Shown here piece by piece: positions 26,365 through 35,765 of a DNA stretch of 57,718 nt (positions are counted from its first letter, which is position 1; every line of letters begins with the position of its first letter). Source of the stretch: JANWWM01 sp046719715 (GTDB lineage Bacteria > Bacteroidota > Chlorobiia > Chlorobiales > Thermochlorobacteraceae); NCBI GenBank assembly GCA_046719715.1, contig JBDNCJ010000015.1, positions 1 through 57,718 on the forward strand, read 5' to 3'. The notes under the pieces are model-generated. The model was not told where the DNA came from. It was given only the letters and a program-made list of their open reading frames with translations, and did no database searches. The translations under genes were made by a program, and so were the position numbers.

Positions 26365-28422
26365 TCAGTCGTCTTCTTGTTGGCGCAATTTCTCGAGCGC
26401 GCCGAAATCCTCGAGCGTGGTTACATCGCCTTTGACCTCTCCGCCTGCGGCAAGTTCGCGCAAGAGCCGACGCATAATTTTGCCGCTTCGAGTTTTGGGC
26501 AATGCCGCCGCGAAGCGCAGTTCATCTGGCTTTGCGATTGAACCAATTTCTTTTGCGACGTGGTCTCTCAAACTTTCTTTCAAAGTCTGATTGCCCTCGA
26601 ATCCATCTTTAAGCGTTACAAAGGCGACGAGCGCATTGCCTTTGAGTTCGTCGGGGCGAGCGACCACCGCCGCTTCGGCAACCGCGCTATGGGCGACGAG
26701 CGCGGATTCTACTTCCGCCGTGCCAAGTCGATGTCCTGACACATTAACGACATCGTCGACGCGTCCCATCACCCAGATGTAGCCGTCTTTATCGCGCCGT
26801 GCGCCGTCGCCGGTGAAATACATGCCCGGAATTTCCGACCAATAGGTTTTTTCGTATCGCGCATCGTCGCCATAAATCGTGCGGAGCATCGAGGGCCACG
26901 GGCGTTTGACGACCAAAAATCCGCCTTCGTCGGCTTTGCATGGCGAGCCATCTTTATGCACCACATCGACCGCAATGCCCGGAAGCGGTCGAGTGCCTGT
27001 TCCCGGTTTAAGCGGCGTTGCGCCGGGCAAGGGCGAGACCATAATGCCGCCCGTTTCGGTTTGCCACCATGTATCGACAATCGGGCACTTCTTTTTTCCG
27101 ACCACGTTGTAATACCACATCCATGCTTCGGGGTTAATCGGCTCTCCGACTGTGCCGAGCAAGCGAAGCGAAGAAAGATTGTGCTTCGTTACCCATTCAT
27201 CGCCCGCGCGAATGAACGAGCGAATCGCCGTCGGTGCGGTGTAAAGAATCGTTACGCGGTGCCGTTCAATCATATCCCATAAGCGTCCCCAGTTCGGATA
27301 ATTGACCGCGCCTTCATACATCAACACGGTTGTGCCGTTGATGAGCGGACCGTAAGCGAGGTAGGAATGCCCTGTAATCCAGCCGACGTCCGCCGTGCAG
27401 AAATAGACATCATCATCTTTGATGTCGAAGACCATCTTGTGCGAATTGGCGGCATGCACCATGTAGCCGCCCGTTGTGTGCAAAATGCCTTTGGGCTTGC
27501 CCGTCGAGCCTGAGGTGTAAAGGATAAAGAGCGGACTTTCGGAATCCATTCTTTCGGCGGGGCAATCGTCCGAAGCCAAATCCATGAGTTCATGCCACCA
27601 GTGGTCGCGCCCTTCGACCATGTGCACTTGTGCTTTCGTACGCTGATAGACGATGACGTTTTCAACCGAAGATGTATTGACCAACGCTTCATCAACAACC
27701 GATTTGAGATTGAGCGCGCTTCCTCTTCGGAAAACGCCGTCGGCGGTGATGACCATTTTGGCGTGCGCGTCGTTGATTCTATCAGCGACGGCTTGCGCGG
27801 AAAAGCCTCCGAAAATGACGCTATGCACTGCGCCGATACGTGCGCAGGCTAAAACGGCGATGACCAATTCCGGCGTCATGCCCATGTAAATTGCCACGCG
27901 GTCGCCTTTTTTGATGCCGCGCTTTTTAATGGCATTCGCAAGTTTAGAGACTTCTCGATGAAGTTGTAGGTAGGTCAGCACCCGCTGGTCTCCGGGCTCT
28001 CCTTCCCAAATGATGGCGGCTTTGTTTTTACGCCATGTCGTTAGGTGTCGGTCAAGCGCGTTGTAGCAGATGTTTGTCTCTGCACCAACAAACCACTTCG
28101 CATATGGGGCTTTCCACTCCAATACTTTTCGCCACTTCTTAAACCAATGAAAATTTTCCGCAATCCCCGCCCAATACTTTTCCGGATTTTTCTCCGCAAA
28201 GGCGTAGAGTTTTTCGTACTCCGCCATGGATTTGATATGTGCGTTTTTGGAAAACGCTGGGCTGGGTTTGAAAACGCGCTTCTCTTTGAGCACCGAGCGG
28301 ATTGTGCCGTTTGATTGCGCCGATTGTCCATTCCGACTTGACGTCGTCGTTGCCGCTTTCATCGCGGCTTTCGGATTAGCGGACTTCTTACTCCCGAGAT
28401 TCTTTTTGACAGAGGTTGCCAT
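26365..28422 (-). CDS. acs: acetyl-CoA synthetase
   Basis: 685 aa. The AMP-binding P-loop YTSGSTGKPKG, the TWWQTETGGIM motif and the C-terminal TRSGKIMRRLLRELA are present; its Lys is the site acetylated in other Acs enzymes. It activates acetate to acetyl-CoA through acetyl-AMP. The first 40-50 residues (KKNLGSKKSANPKAAMKAAT region) are a basic, Ser/Ala/Lys-rich extension not usual in Acs, and the family-like region starts near FSKNAHIKSMAEYEKLYAFA. Monocistronic as far as can be seen. Confidence 0.95.
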   Translation of the reverse strand: MATSVKKNLGSKKSANPKAAMKAATTTSSRNGQSAQSNGTIRSVLKEKRVFKPSPAFSKNAHIKSMAEYEKLYAFAEKNPEKYWAGIAENFHWFKKWRKVLEWKAPYAKWFVGAETNICYNALDRHLTTWRKNKAAIIWEGEPGDQRVLTYLQLHREVSKLANAIKKRGIKKGDRVAIYMGMTPELVIAVLACARIGAVHSVIFGGFSAQAVADRINDAHAKMVITADGVFRRGSALNLKSVVDEALVNTSSVENVIVYQRTKAQVHMVEGRDHWWHELMDLASDDCPAERMDSESPLFILYTSGSTGKPKGILHTTGGYMVHAANSHKMVFDIKDDDVYFCTADVGWITGHSYLAYGPLINGTTVLMYEGAVNYPNWGRLWDMIERHRVTILYTAPTAIRSFIRAGDEWVTKHNLSSLRLLGTVGEPINPEAWMWYYNVVGKKKCPIVDTWWQTETGGIMVSPLPGATPLKPGTGTRPLPGIAVDVVHKDGSPCKADEGGFLVVKRPWPSMLRTIYGDDARYEKTYWSEIPGMYFTGDGARRDKDGYIWVMGRVDDVVNVSGHRLGTAEVESALVAHSAVAEAAVVARPDELKGNALVAFVTLKDGFEGNQTLKESLRDHVAKEIGSIAKPDELRFAAALPKTRSGKIMRRLLRELAAGGEVKGDVTTLEDFGALEKLRQQEDD

Positions 28423-28547
28423 AGTTTTGGAAAGTTTACGGATTGATAGAGATTGACACAGTAACGGTTTTTGAAACTACAAAAACATTAGGGTGAACGC
28501 GATTTCAAAGCCCAGAAAATTTATGCCAAAGGCATTACAAGAAAAAA

Positions 28548-28961
28548 CTATTTGCATAAATCTTTAAGCGCGTTCAAGACGGGCATGTAACTTGTCTTCT
28601 CAAATTCATCGGTGGCGCGCTCGTTCCAGTAGCGCGTCGGCGTTTTGCCATCTCTGCCGACCGAATAAATGACAACCTTGACCGAATCGCTTGTGAGCGA
28701 GGTCTGCAAAATTTTTGATGAAATCAAAATCGGCGTTTCGCCCATGCCCATTTCATATTCTTTGCGGAAGGCTTTTATCGCGCCGGTGAGTTCATCGGCT
28801 TCCAAAATTTTGTATTCGTTCTTAATTAAAATCTCCGACGCTTCACGTGCGAAGGTGCGTGGCTCAATTTTGCACGCAAGATGAATGCTCTTTACGGGCG
28901 CGGTTCCGCAAGCGTTAAGAAGCAGGGCAAGTGCGAGAGATAAGAGAAATAGATTTTTCAT
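28548..28961 (-). CDS. small lipoprotein of unknown function
   Basis: 137 aa from the ATG at 28961 (MKNLFLLSLALALLLNACGT), with lipobox LLNAC giving C18. The mature domain is about 119 residues with alternating alpha/beta character (REASEILIKNEYKILEADEL, then SSKILQTSLTSDSVKVVIYS). I recognise no family. It is followed by a 125-bp spacer and acs on the same strand. Confidence 0.7.
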   Translation of the reverse strand: MKNLFLLSLALALLLNACGTAPVKSIHLACKIEPRTFAREASEILIKNEYKILEADELTGAIKAFRKEYEMGMGETPILISSKILQTSLTSDSVKVVIYSVGRDGKTPTRYWNERATDEFEKTSYMPVLNALKDLCK

Positions 28962-29124
28962 GGTCGCAGTGTTTAAGATTGCATCAAAGTTAAGCATGAG
29001 ATTTTAGAAAGATAGTGGTTTGCTCCATTCAACCGTGAAGGAATATCGAGCAAGAGCCTTCGCCCGATAGATTAGAACATTGTAAAATTAACAGCGCCGA
29101 CGCTTATCGGTCATGCAAACATCG

Positions 29125-29134
29125 TATATTCGCG
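29125..29134 (+). promoter_or_regulatory. candidate -7 element (TATATTCGCG)
   Basis: TATATTCG at 29125-29132 matches TAnnTTTG in seven of eight positions and lies 53 bp before the outer-membrane protein ATG at 29185. No clear TTTG at the 19-bp distance. Confidence 0.35.
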
Positions 29135-29184
29135 TCGCAAATGAATAAATCGTTTGCAATTCCAAAAACAAACAAACATTGACG

Positions 29185-30534
29185 ATGAAAAAGAATTTTT
29201 CGCTTCGCGCAGTTTTCGCGTTGCTCGTCGCCCTTTCGCTGACGATTTCAACGCGCGCCCAAGAGCAATCTTCCTCCGCTCTTCTTGCACCACCAAAAAC
29301 CCAACGCGACCTCGGCGGCGGTTTCGCGCGCGAACTCGCACTCGGCGCAGGCGGCGCATACAACCCAAACGGGCTCTACAACTTCAACCCCTTCCTTCGC
29401 AACGACACCTACCTTTTAATCAACCCCGCCTACATCGGCGACTTCGGGAACTATGTGTGGGGCAACTTCGACGGAGCGCAATCGGGTGCCACATCGCAAA
29501 CATTTGCAGGCGCGAACTTTGAAGTTACCAAGAACCTCTACTTGGGCTTGCTCGTCAACACCCGTGATGCACTTGCAACCACTGGACTGTTCAACGTATT
29601 CGGCGACACCCTGTCCGACATTGAAAACACGCTCGGCTTTTTAATCGGCTATAAACTCTCGCCCGAATTGACGCTTGGCGCGCAAATTTACACCGGTAGC
29701 CGCACAGCAGAACAAAAAAGCGAAGCCTCGAACGGCACTTCAACCAAAACCAGCAAACTCTCAGTGCTTGGACTCGACTTCGGCGCCGTCTACAACACGG
29801 CACAACTTCGCGGCGAACTGGCTGTGAGAGTGCGCATGAACTCCCGCTCCACAAAAACTCAACCGGCTTCAGGACAGTCTTCAGAATTCGGTCTCGACGG
29901 CGGCATGGAACTCGGCGTGAATGCGCGTGCGTTCTACAAGCTCAACAGCACCTACGACCTTGTGCCGACCTTCAGTTTCTACAATGTGTCTACCAAAATC
30001 AAAAATGACCCACCTCCACCGCCAAACTCGGAAGCTGAAGAATTTTCACAAAGTGCTTTTGAAGTAGGGTTGGGGCTGAACGCTAAAACGAAAAACGCCC
30101 TCCTCATCGGCGGCATCTCGTTTGTGAGCGCAACGGAAGAAGCCAAAACAACAAACCTGGGCGGAAATGCAGGAGACACGCGCACCGAAACCGACAAAAC
30201 CACCTTACTCCCGCGCCTCAATCTCGGCTTGGAATACTACGCGCTCGATTGGCTGACGGTGCGGCTCGGCTACTTCAAAACGATGGGCGGCACAGAATCA
30301 ATTATTGAACAGCGTGTGGGCAACAACACCACAAAAAACACAACGACCCGCAATGGATTTTCATCACCGAATTATCTCGGCGACTTCATTTCCGTCGGCG
30401 TCGGCATGCATTTCGGCGAGTGGAACATGAACTTTGCCGTCAACGAAACCTTCTTGCGCAACGGTCCGAACTTTGTGGGCGGCAACACAACAAGCCCGCT
30501 CTTCGCCGTGTTTAGCTCATCGTATCGCTTCTAA
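29185..30534 (+). CDS. outer-membrane beta-barrel protein
   Basis: 449 aa from the ATG at 29185 (MKKNFSLRAVFALLVALSLT); a TTG two codons upstream is less likely. The signal peptide ends near TRAQ. The mature protein alternates polar and aromatic residues in short strands and ends in Phe (SSSYRF), the C-terminal signal for outer-membrane barrel insertion. Strand-like blocks include LTLGAQIYTGS, NLGLEYYALDWLTVRLGYFK and FISVGVGMHFG. I do not recognise a specific family or ligand. A single gene with its own candidate promoter. Confidence 0.75.
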   Translation: MKKNFSLRAVFALLVALSLTISTRAQEQSSSALLAPPKTQRDLGGGFARELALGAGGAYNPNGLYNFNPFLRNDTYLLINPAYIGDFGNYVWGNFDGAQSGATSQTFAGANFEVTKNLYLGLLVNTRDALATTGLFNVFGDTLSDIENTLGFLIGYKLSPELTLGAQIYTGSRTAEQKSEASNGTSTKTSKLSVLGLDFGAVYNTAQLRGELAVRVRMNSRSTKTQPASGQSSEFGLDGGMELGVNARAFYKLNSTYDLVPTFSFYNVSTKIKNDPPPPPNSEAEEFSQSAFEVGLGLNAKTKNALLIGGISFVSATEEAKTTNLGGNAGDTRTETDKTTLLPRLNLGLEYYALDWLTVRLGYFKTMGGTESIIEQRVGNNTTKNTTTRNGFSSPNYLGDFISVGVGMHFGEWNMNFAVNETFLRNGPNFVGGNTTSPLFAVFSSSYRF

Positions 30535-30606
30535 TCCACCAAGGAATTAAATCGCGTCTGTTTTCAGCGCGACTTCATGGGTAGGCGTCGCGCAACATCA
30601 TGCGCA

Positions 30607-30684
30607 GTTGAGAGTCGAGGGTTGAAGGTTGAACGGGATTGAATCCTTTTCAATTCTCAATCAGCTCGGCTCTCAACTTTTTTA
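30607..30684. terminator. inverted repeat downstream of the barrel-protein gene
   Basis: AGTTGAGAGTCGAG (30607-30620) and CTCGGCTCTCAACT (about 30665-30678) pair over 13 of 14 bases across a 44-base loop and are followed by T6. It lies between the plus-strand barrel gene and the convergent lipoprotein gene and may end transcription of the former. The long loop makes this less certain than a compact terminator. Confidence 0.4.
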
Positions 30685-30732
30685 TGCTTCGTTGAGACAG
30701 GCGAAGCCCGAGCGGTTGTAATGGGAGATGTG

Positions 30733-31938
30733 TTAACGCGTTTTGAAATAAGAGAGAATCAGAAGCGGGCGTCGTTCCGGCAGGGGGTCGCTTTTGCCGT
30801 AAATGCGAAACGAGACGGTAGAGCCTTGCAAGAGTAGCGGGCGAAGTAAAAGGTCAATCGATTCGCCGCGAGAAATCGCACGTTGGTAGGTGTCGGTCAA
30901 ATTCGCACGGTAGCGATGAATCTCGCGTTCATTGACGTATCCGAAGGAAATCGGGCGATAGCCCTGACTCAATCCGGGTTGAAGCGTATCGGCGATGACG
31001 ACGAGTTGATTTTCTTGGTTGATGGTCGCACGCGCCGTATCGGGCGAGAACGAAAAGAGCGTATCGCGCACGAGAATCAATTTAGCGGAAATGAGTTGAG
31101 TGCGCGTGGAAAGTTGCACGCGCGGAAATCGCAATCGCGCCCAATCACCGGTTGATGAGGCGATGTAGAGTGCGTCATTGGGTAGCGCGTCGGGCGTGGT
31201 TTGCACGGTATAAACGCTTTCCAAGACGTCAAAAAATTGATTAACGCGCTCAATAGTTGTGGCAGTGCGTTTGTCGTAGGTGAGTTCGAGTTGGGTGCGT
31301 GTCAGGCTGATGTTGGCAATGGAATCGCCGTTGGAGAAGACAAAGGCAATCGTGGTGGCGGCAGTATCGCGCAAAAAGGTGCTTCCGCGTTTAGCACTTT
31401 CGATGATGCGCTCGGCGTAGGCGAAAGGAAGGTCGATGACGCGCTCGGTCGTATCGCTCACCAGCATCGTGAAAGTGGGCGAAAGGCTTTCGGCAAAGGT
31501 GAACGGCGTGCGCGAGAAGACGCTATCGGCGCGCCACTGCGTCGAATCCCAACGCGGCGGATTTTCAACGCGGCGAATATCGAACGTAACCGTTTTCGTT
31601 GAGGATTTTGCACGTGAATCGACAAAGAATCGGAAACGTAATCGAGCCGAGAGGGCGCGAACTAATCCCGTGTCGCCAACAGGCACGAAGCGCAAGACGG
31701 GCGTGGCGCGAAACTCACGTCCGTCGGCAAGCGTGGTGCGTCCTAACAGTGCGCCGCGTGTATTGACAAACTCGCTCTGAAAATTCACCCCTTCATCTAA
31801 AAAGAGCGTGTCGGTCTGAATTTCGTTGGGCGAAATGAAATCGCGGTTGCTGCTGATAAGGTCGACGTCTTCGTCGCCGCACGCTGAAACAAACAAGCAG
31901 AGTGCCAGAAAAGCAAAGAAAAAGCGCGTCAAGTTCAT
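30733..31938 (-). CDS. lipoprotein of unknown function (last gene of glgA operon)
   Basis: 401 aa. The N-terminus MNLTRFFFAFLALCLFVSAC has a lipobox ending at C20 followed by acidic residues (GDEDVD), which in this phylum can favour outer-membrane or surface retention. The rest is beta-rich and hydrophilic, with blocks such as LRFVPVGDTGLVRALSARLR and VSFRIYGKSDPLPERRPLLI near the end. The layout vaguely resembles DUF4270-type surface lipoproteins of Bacteroidetes, but I cannot confirm this. Its start is 14 bp after the stop of the 2OG oxygenase gene. Confidence 0.7.
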   Translation of the reverse strand: MNLTRFFFAFLALCLFVSACGDEDVDLISSNRDFISPNEIQTDTLFLDEGVNFQSEFVNTRGALLGRTTLADGREFRATPVLRFVPVGDTGLVRALSARLRFRFFVDSRAKSSTKTVTFDIRRVENPPRWDSTQWRADSVFSRTPFTFAESLSPTFTMLVSDTTERVIDLPFAYAERIIESAKRGSTFLRDTAATTIAFVFSNGDSIANISLTRTQLELTYDKRTATTIERVNQFFDVLESVYTVQTTPDALPNDALYIASSTGDWARLRFPRVQLSTRTQLISAKLILVRDTLFSFSPDTARATINQENQLVVIADTLQPGLSQGYRPISFGYVNEREIHRYRANLTDTYQRAISRGESIDLLLRPLLLQGSTVSFRIYGKSDPLPERRPLLILSYFKTR

Positions 31939-31952
31939 TTGAAGTAAGTTGT

Positions 31953-32804
31953 TCAGCGTTTGCGGTTCTTGACGTTGAACAGCGTATCGTAGTAGAATTG
32001 AATCACGCCCGATTTTTTCATCTGTTGCTTAACGAAATTCTTCACGGATTCTTTGAGCGTGGTTTTAAGTTTCTTCGACGCGCTTTCGGTAGGTCGTGCG
32101 CGGAAGATGGTATCGTGATAGCCGAGCGACTTCGCCGTCTCGCTCGCCTTTGTGTAGAAATAAGCATAAATCGATTTGCGCGTAACGCCTTCGGGAACGG
32201 AAATCGTGCCGTATCCGTGATACGAAATCTCATTCGTTTCAAAAATCACGAGCCGATTGAGAAGCGGCATGTGCGTCGTTACGCATTGCGTCATTTGTGA
32301 ATCCCACATTTCCAACTTTCCGCCGTATTCTTCTTTCCAACCGCGATTGAGAAAGAGAAGTACGTTTAAGCGGCGATGTAAATCTTGCGACGGGTGAATG
32401 TTGAAGTCGACATGAATATCGAGGTAACTGCCGTTTTCGCCTTGATGCGTGCCGCAACCCAGCGCGTCGTCGGGCATAGATAAACCCTTGATGTCGGTGA
32501 GTTCTTCCAAAAATTTGATGAATTCCGGACTGCGATACTCGGCTTTGAGTTGGCGAAAGGCTTCGTCGTAGGCTTGAAAGTTCGCGTCTTCGGCTTTGTT
32601 TTCGTTCAGCCCTTTGTAGTGCGTTTTCATTTGCGAGAGCGGCGGAAAGCGGTCGCAAAGCACATCGGCAAATTCAGGATTGAGAAAATTATCAATCGAG
32701 AGGTGCTTATACGGCTGTGCCGTTAGGTAACTTTGTTTGAGCGCGGCAAATGTCTGTGGCTCAAAAATTCGCGGGTTGATAAGGGTTTGCGTTGTAGTGC
32801 TCAT
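31953..32804 (-). CDS. 2OG-Fe(II) oxygenase family protein
   Basis: 283 aa. The iron facial triad is H131-x-D133 (YLDIHVDFN) and H196 (ISYHGYG), and R209 (TRKSIYAYFY) is placed to bind 2-oxoglutarate. This is the prolyl-4-hydroxylase-like layout (PF13640 type). It probably hydroxylates a protein or an attached sugar or lipid. C-terminal residues 235-283 are basic and helical. Fourth gene of the operon glgA, HAD phosphatase, methyltransferase, oxygenase, lipoprotein with gaps of 14 bp on both sides. Substrate unknown. Confidence 0.85.
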   Translation of the reverse strand: MSTTTQTLINPRIFEPQTFAALKQSYLTAQPYKHLSIDNFLNPEFADVLCDRFPPLSQMKTHYKGLNENKAEDANFQAYDEAFRQLKAEYRSPEFIKFLEELTDIKGLSMPDDALGCGTHQGENGSYLDIHVDFNIHPSQDLHRRLNVLLFLNRGWKEEYGGKLEMWDSQMTQCVTTHMPLLNRLVIFETNEISYHGYGTISVPEGVTRKSIYAYFYTKASETAKSLGYHDTIFRARPTESASKKLKTTLKESVKNFVKQQMKKSGVIQFYYDTLFNVKNRKR

Positions 32805-32818
32805 CAGTCTTCACTCCG

Positions 32819-33631
32819 TTAAATTTTTTTGGCGACGACGAAAATATCAAGCGTCGTGTCCAAATTCGTCGCCCGAAGATAAAAATCATTTGAGGTAATC
32901 GAAGGCGATGCGGAAACCGTCTTGTTCAGGTCTTTGCGCATAAGGTTGGTGATGAAGTTGTAAGGTTTCACCAAAATCGATGCGGGCAAAATTTTATGTA
33001 GACCGAAAATATCCCACTTCAAAATGCGGTTCGCCCATTCGGCGTTTTTTTGATAATAGGTTTCGACTTTTTCGTTGCCTCCAAGCCCGAAGAGTTCAAA
33101 CGACTTAAATACTTGCCCGACTTCGGATTTCATTTCATCGAAGGTGTATTCATGGACGTGGAACGGATTGCGTGCGAGGCTTCGCTTGATGTTCGGCGTT
33201 GAAAGAAGCAACGTGCCGCCCGTCTTCAAAACGCGGTGGGCTTCTTGGATAAACGCCAAGCGTGCTTCTAAGTGCTCAATGAATTGAAAGCTCGTAACGA
33301 CATCGAAACTTTCATCGGGGAAGTTAAGCGGCGGCACTTTGTTTTGAACGAATCGAAGGTTCGAGAAGGCTTTGGCATAGCGGGCGTTGTTGGCTTCAAC
33401 GGTCGGCGCGCTGTAATCCGCGCCCGTCATATCGGCGGCATGTTTCGCCATTTCCGCCGTGCCGTAGCCGTGTCCGCAACCGACGTCGAGCACTTTTTTT
33501 CCCGTGATGTAGGGAATGGCGAAGTGGTCGTAAGCGAATTGACAGCGTTGGTAAGTGACGTTGTTGTAATCCACGTTTGCGGGGCGTTCATAATCCGCAA
33601 TCGCGTCTTTGGCAAGAGGTTCTGAGGTCAT
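32819..33631 (-). CDS. class I SAM-dependent methyltransferase
   Basis: 270 aa. SAM motif I is VLDVGCGHGYGTAEM (about 46-60), the acidic loop is GADYSAPTV, and the post-motif FDVVTSFQFIEHLEARLAFI with VLKTGGTLLLSTPN matches Methyltransf_11/25 enzymes. The target (small molecule, sugar or lipid) is not evident. It lies 14 bp before the 2OG oxygenase gene and 20 bp after a sugar-phosphatase-like gene, so a surface glycan or secondary-metabolite role is possible. Confidence 0.85.
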   Translation of the reverse strand: MTSEPLAKDAIADYERPANVDYNNVTYQRCQFAYDHFAIPYITGKKVLDVGCGHGYGTAEMAKHAADMTGADYSAPTVEANNARYAKAFSNLRFVQNKVPPLNFPDESFDVVTSFQFIEHLEARLAFIQEAHRVLKTGGTLLLSTPNIKRSLARNPFHVHEYTFDEMKSEVGQVFKSFELFGLGGNEKVETYYQKNAEWANRILKWDIFGLHKILPASILVKPYNFITNLMRKDLNKTVSASPSITSNDFYLRATNLDTTLDIFVVAKKI

Positions 33632-33651
33632 TGGCGTATCGTTTCAATGGT

Positions 33652-34251
33652 TCAACTGCATGGTTGAGATGCATGGTTCAAAATATAAGCGACGGCTTCG
33701 TACAGGTCGTCGGCGATAAATTCGGGCAAGGTATTTTTTTCTCGGCATTTTTCTACTTCGCCGTAGCCCGTTTTGACGAGAATCGGTCTCAACTCGGCAC
33801 GCAATCCGCATTCAACATCAAGTTGCTTATCACCGATGAAAAAGGAGTGCGCGCGCTCCACACTGAAGCCTTGCGTCGCCAAATCGCGAATGGCTTGCGC
33901 AATCATGCCTGTTTCGGGTTTGCGCCAGTGGTTGAACGCATCGTATTCGGCATTCGGATACTTCGGGTGAGACGGTGCGTAATAAAGCATGTCAAGCGTT
34001 GCGTTTTTCGTTGCAAGAAGCGATTGCATGAAGCCGTTAATTTCGTCAACCCGCGACGCAGTTACAATCCCTTTGGCAATCCCACCTTGATTGGAAATCA
34101 TAATGAGTTTGAAACCGGCTTGTTTAGCCAGCGCGAGCGCATCATCTGCGTGAGGAATTAAACGCACTTGCTCGATGGAAGTGATAGAGTCGGGCGAGTC
34201 ATAGATAATGGTGCCGTCGCGGTCGAGAAAGATCGCAGAAATGGTTTGCAT
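33652..34251 (-). CDS. HAD-IIIA phosphatase, GmhB/HisB-N like
   Basis: 199 aa. HAD motifs are intact: I in IFLDRDGTIIY (DxDGT), II in MISNQGGIAKG, III at the Lys of WRKPETGM and IV in FIGDKQLDVECG. The layout is that of D-glycero-D-manno-heptose 1,7-bisphosphate phosphatase and histidinol-phosphatase. The Cys/His zinc loop of GmhB (CxH...CxC) is replaced here by APSHPKYPNAEYDAFNHW, with no cysteines. The substrate is therefore uncertain. Second gene of the glgA operon, 23 bp after glgA. Confidence 0.8.
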   Translation of the reverse strand: MQTISAIFLDRDGTIIYDSPDSITSIEQVRLIPHADDALALAKQAGFKLIMISNQGGIAKGIVTASRVDEINGFMQSLLATKNATLDMLYYAPSHPKYPNAEYDAFNHWRKPETGMIAQAIRDLATQGFSVERAHSFFIGDKQLDVECGLRAELRPILVKTGYGEVEKCREKNTLPEFIADDLYEAVAYILNHASQPCS

Positions 34252-34274
34252 CTCAGGTGAGTGACATCGTGTCG

Positions 34275-35765
34275 TTACTTGCCTTCGACGAGTTTGTGAT
34301 AAAGCGCATTGTATTTTTCAGCGGAACTTTCCCACGAACAATCCGTCTGCATGGCATTTTCAATCAACTTCTGCCACTCTTTGGGCTTCTTGTAGACTTC
34401 CAACGCTTCTTTGATGCATTTAATCATTTCGGCGACTGTATATTTCTCGAACATAAACCCGTTGCCGCCGCCTTTGCCGTTTTTAGAAGGTTTGACGGAA
34501 TCATACAAGCCGCCAGTGGCGCGAACAATCGGAACAGTGCCGTATTTAAGGCTATACATTTGGTTCATGCCCGATGGCTCAAATTGACTGGGCATCAGGA
34601 ACATATCCGCGCCTGCTTCGATAAGGTGCGCGAGTTCATCGTTGAAGGAAATCGTTGCGCTGAATTTTTCCGCGTATTTCGGCGTGTTGCTCATTTTGCG
34701 GAAGAAGTCTTCATACTCACGCTCGCCCGTGCCAAGCAAGATAAATTGCGCATCGAGAGCCATCAATTTTTCAAAGCCTTCTTGAATGAGGTCAATGCCT
34801 TTGTGCGAAACGAGGCGCGAGATAATGCCAATCACAGGCACACCTTCTTTGTAAGGCAATTTGAGTTTTTTGAGCAGGGCTTGTTTGTTTTCCAATTTGC
34901 CTTCGGCGACGCTGGCAAGGTCGTAGTTCTTGACAATTAGTTCATCGGCTTCGGGCGACCAAATGTTTTCATCGATGCCATTGACGATGCCTTGCAAATC
35001 CTTTTTGCGCTTGTTGAGCACGCCTTTCAATCCGCACGAGAGTTCGTCGTCGTTTCGGATTTCTTCGGCGTATTTTTCGGAAACCGTCGTGATGGTGTCG
35101 GCGTAGGTCAGTCCGATTTTCATGAAGTTGAAGCTGTCGCAAAACTCCAATCCGTCGGGCGTGAATTCTTTTTCAGGAAGATTTGACTTTTGAAGAACCG
35201 CTTTGTTGAACGCACCTTGATAGGCTAAGTTGTGAATGGTAAAGACTGTTTTCACGTTTTTGAAGAACGAATCGTTGTGATACACGAGCTTCAAATAGGC
35301 GGGAATCAGCGCGCTTTGCCAGTCATTACAGTGAATCACGTCGGGCTTCCAGCCGAGTGCTTTGAGCGTTTCGAGCACGGCGCGATTGAAGAAAATGAAC
35401 CGCTCGTCGTTGTCAGGAAAATCCTTCTTCGTATTTGGATTCACATACAATCCGTCGCGCTTAAAAAAGCCTTCGTGATAAAGAAAATAGGTTTGAATTT
35501 TGCTGCTTGGGAGTGCGGTAACTTTGACGTTGAGAAGTTCAGTGCGATTACCAATCGGAACGGGAATATCTTTGAGCCGAAGAACATCGTGCAGGCGAAA
35601 CTTGCGGTCGTTGATGACGCCGTATTTCGGCATCATAATTCGGGATTCATTTCCACAATCTTCTACCGCTTGCGGAAGCGACCCCATCACGTCAGCTAAA
35701 CCGCCTGTTTTTGCAAAAGGAACAACTTCACCTGAAACGAATAAAATTTTAAGCTTTTTCGCCAT
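34275..35765 (-). CDS. glgA: glycogen synthase (ADP/UDP-glucose starch synthase type)
   Basis: 496 aa from the ATG at 35765 (MAKKLKILFVSGEVVPFAKT). K19TGG of FAKTGGLADVMGSLP binds the nucleotide sugar. The GT5 C-terminal block MFLMPSQFEPSGMNQMYSLK with GTVPIVRATGGLYDSV is intact. It extends alpha-1,4-glucan in the cytosol. It opens a five-gene minus-strand operon ending in a lipoprotein. It is divergent from the large T9SS protein gene across 255 bp. Confidence 0.95.
   Translation of the reverse strand: MAKKLKILFVSGEVVPFAKTGGLADVMGSLPQAVEDCGNESRIMMPKYGVINDRKFRLHDVLRLKDIPVPIGNRTELLNVKVTALPSSKIQTYFLYHEGFFKRDGLYVNPNTKKDFPDNDERFIFFNRAVLETLKALGWKPDVIHCNDWQSALIPAYLKLVYHNDSFFKNVKTVFTIHNLAYQGAFNKAVLQKSNLPEKEFTPDGLEFCDSFNFMKIGLTYADTITTVSEKYAEEIRNDDELSCGLKGVLNKRKKDLQGIVNGIDENIWSPEADELIVKNYDLASVAEGKLENKQALLKKLKLPYKEGVPVIGIISRLVSHKGIDLIQEGFEKLMALDAQFILLGTGEREYEDFFRKMSNTPKYAEKFSATISFNDELAHLIEAGADMFLMPSQFEPSGMNQMYSLKYGTVPIVRATGGLYDSVKPSKNGKGGGNGFMFEKYTVAEMIKCIKEALEVYKKPKEWQKLIENAMQTDCSWESSAEKYNALYHKLVEGK

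Noticed and set aside
26117..26590. Plus-strand frame of 157 codons after acs
   Set aside because: It is largely antisense to acs, and its composition (Arg/Ser-rich) is not protein-like.
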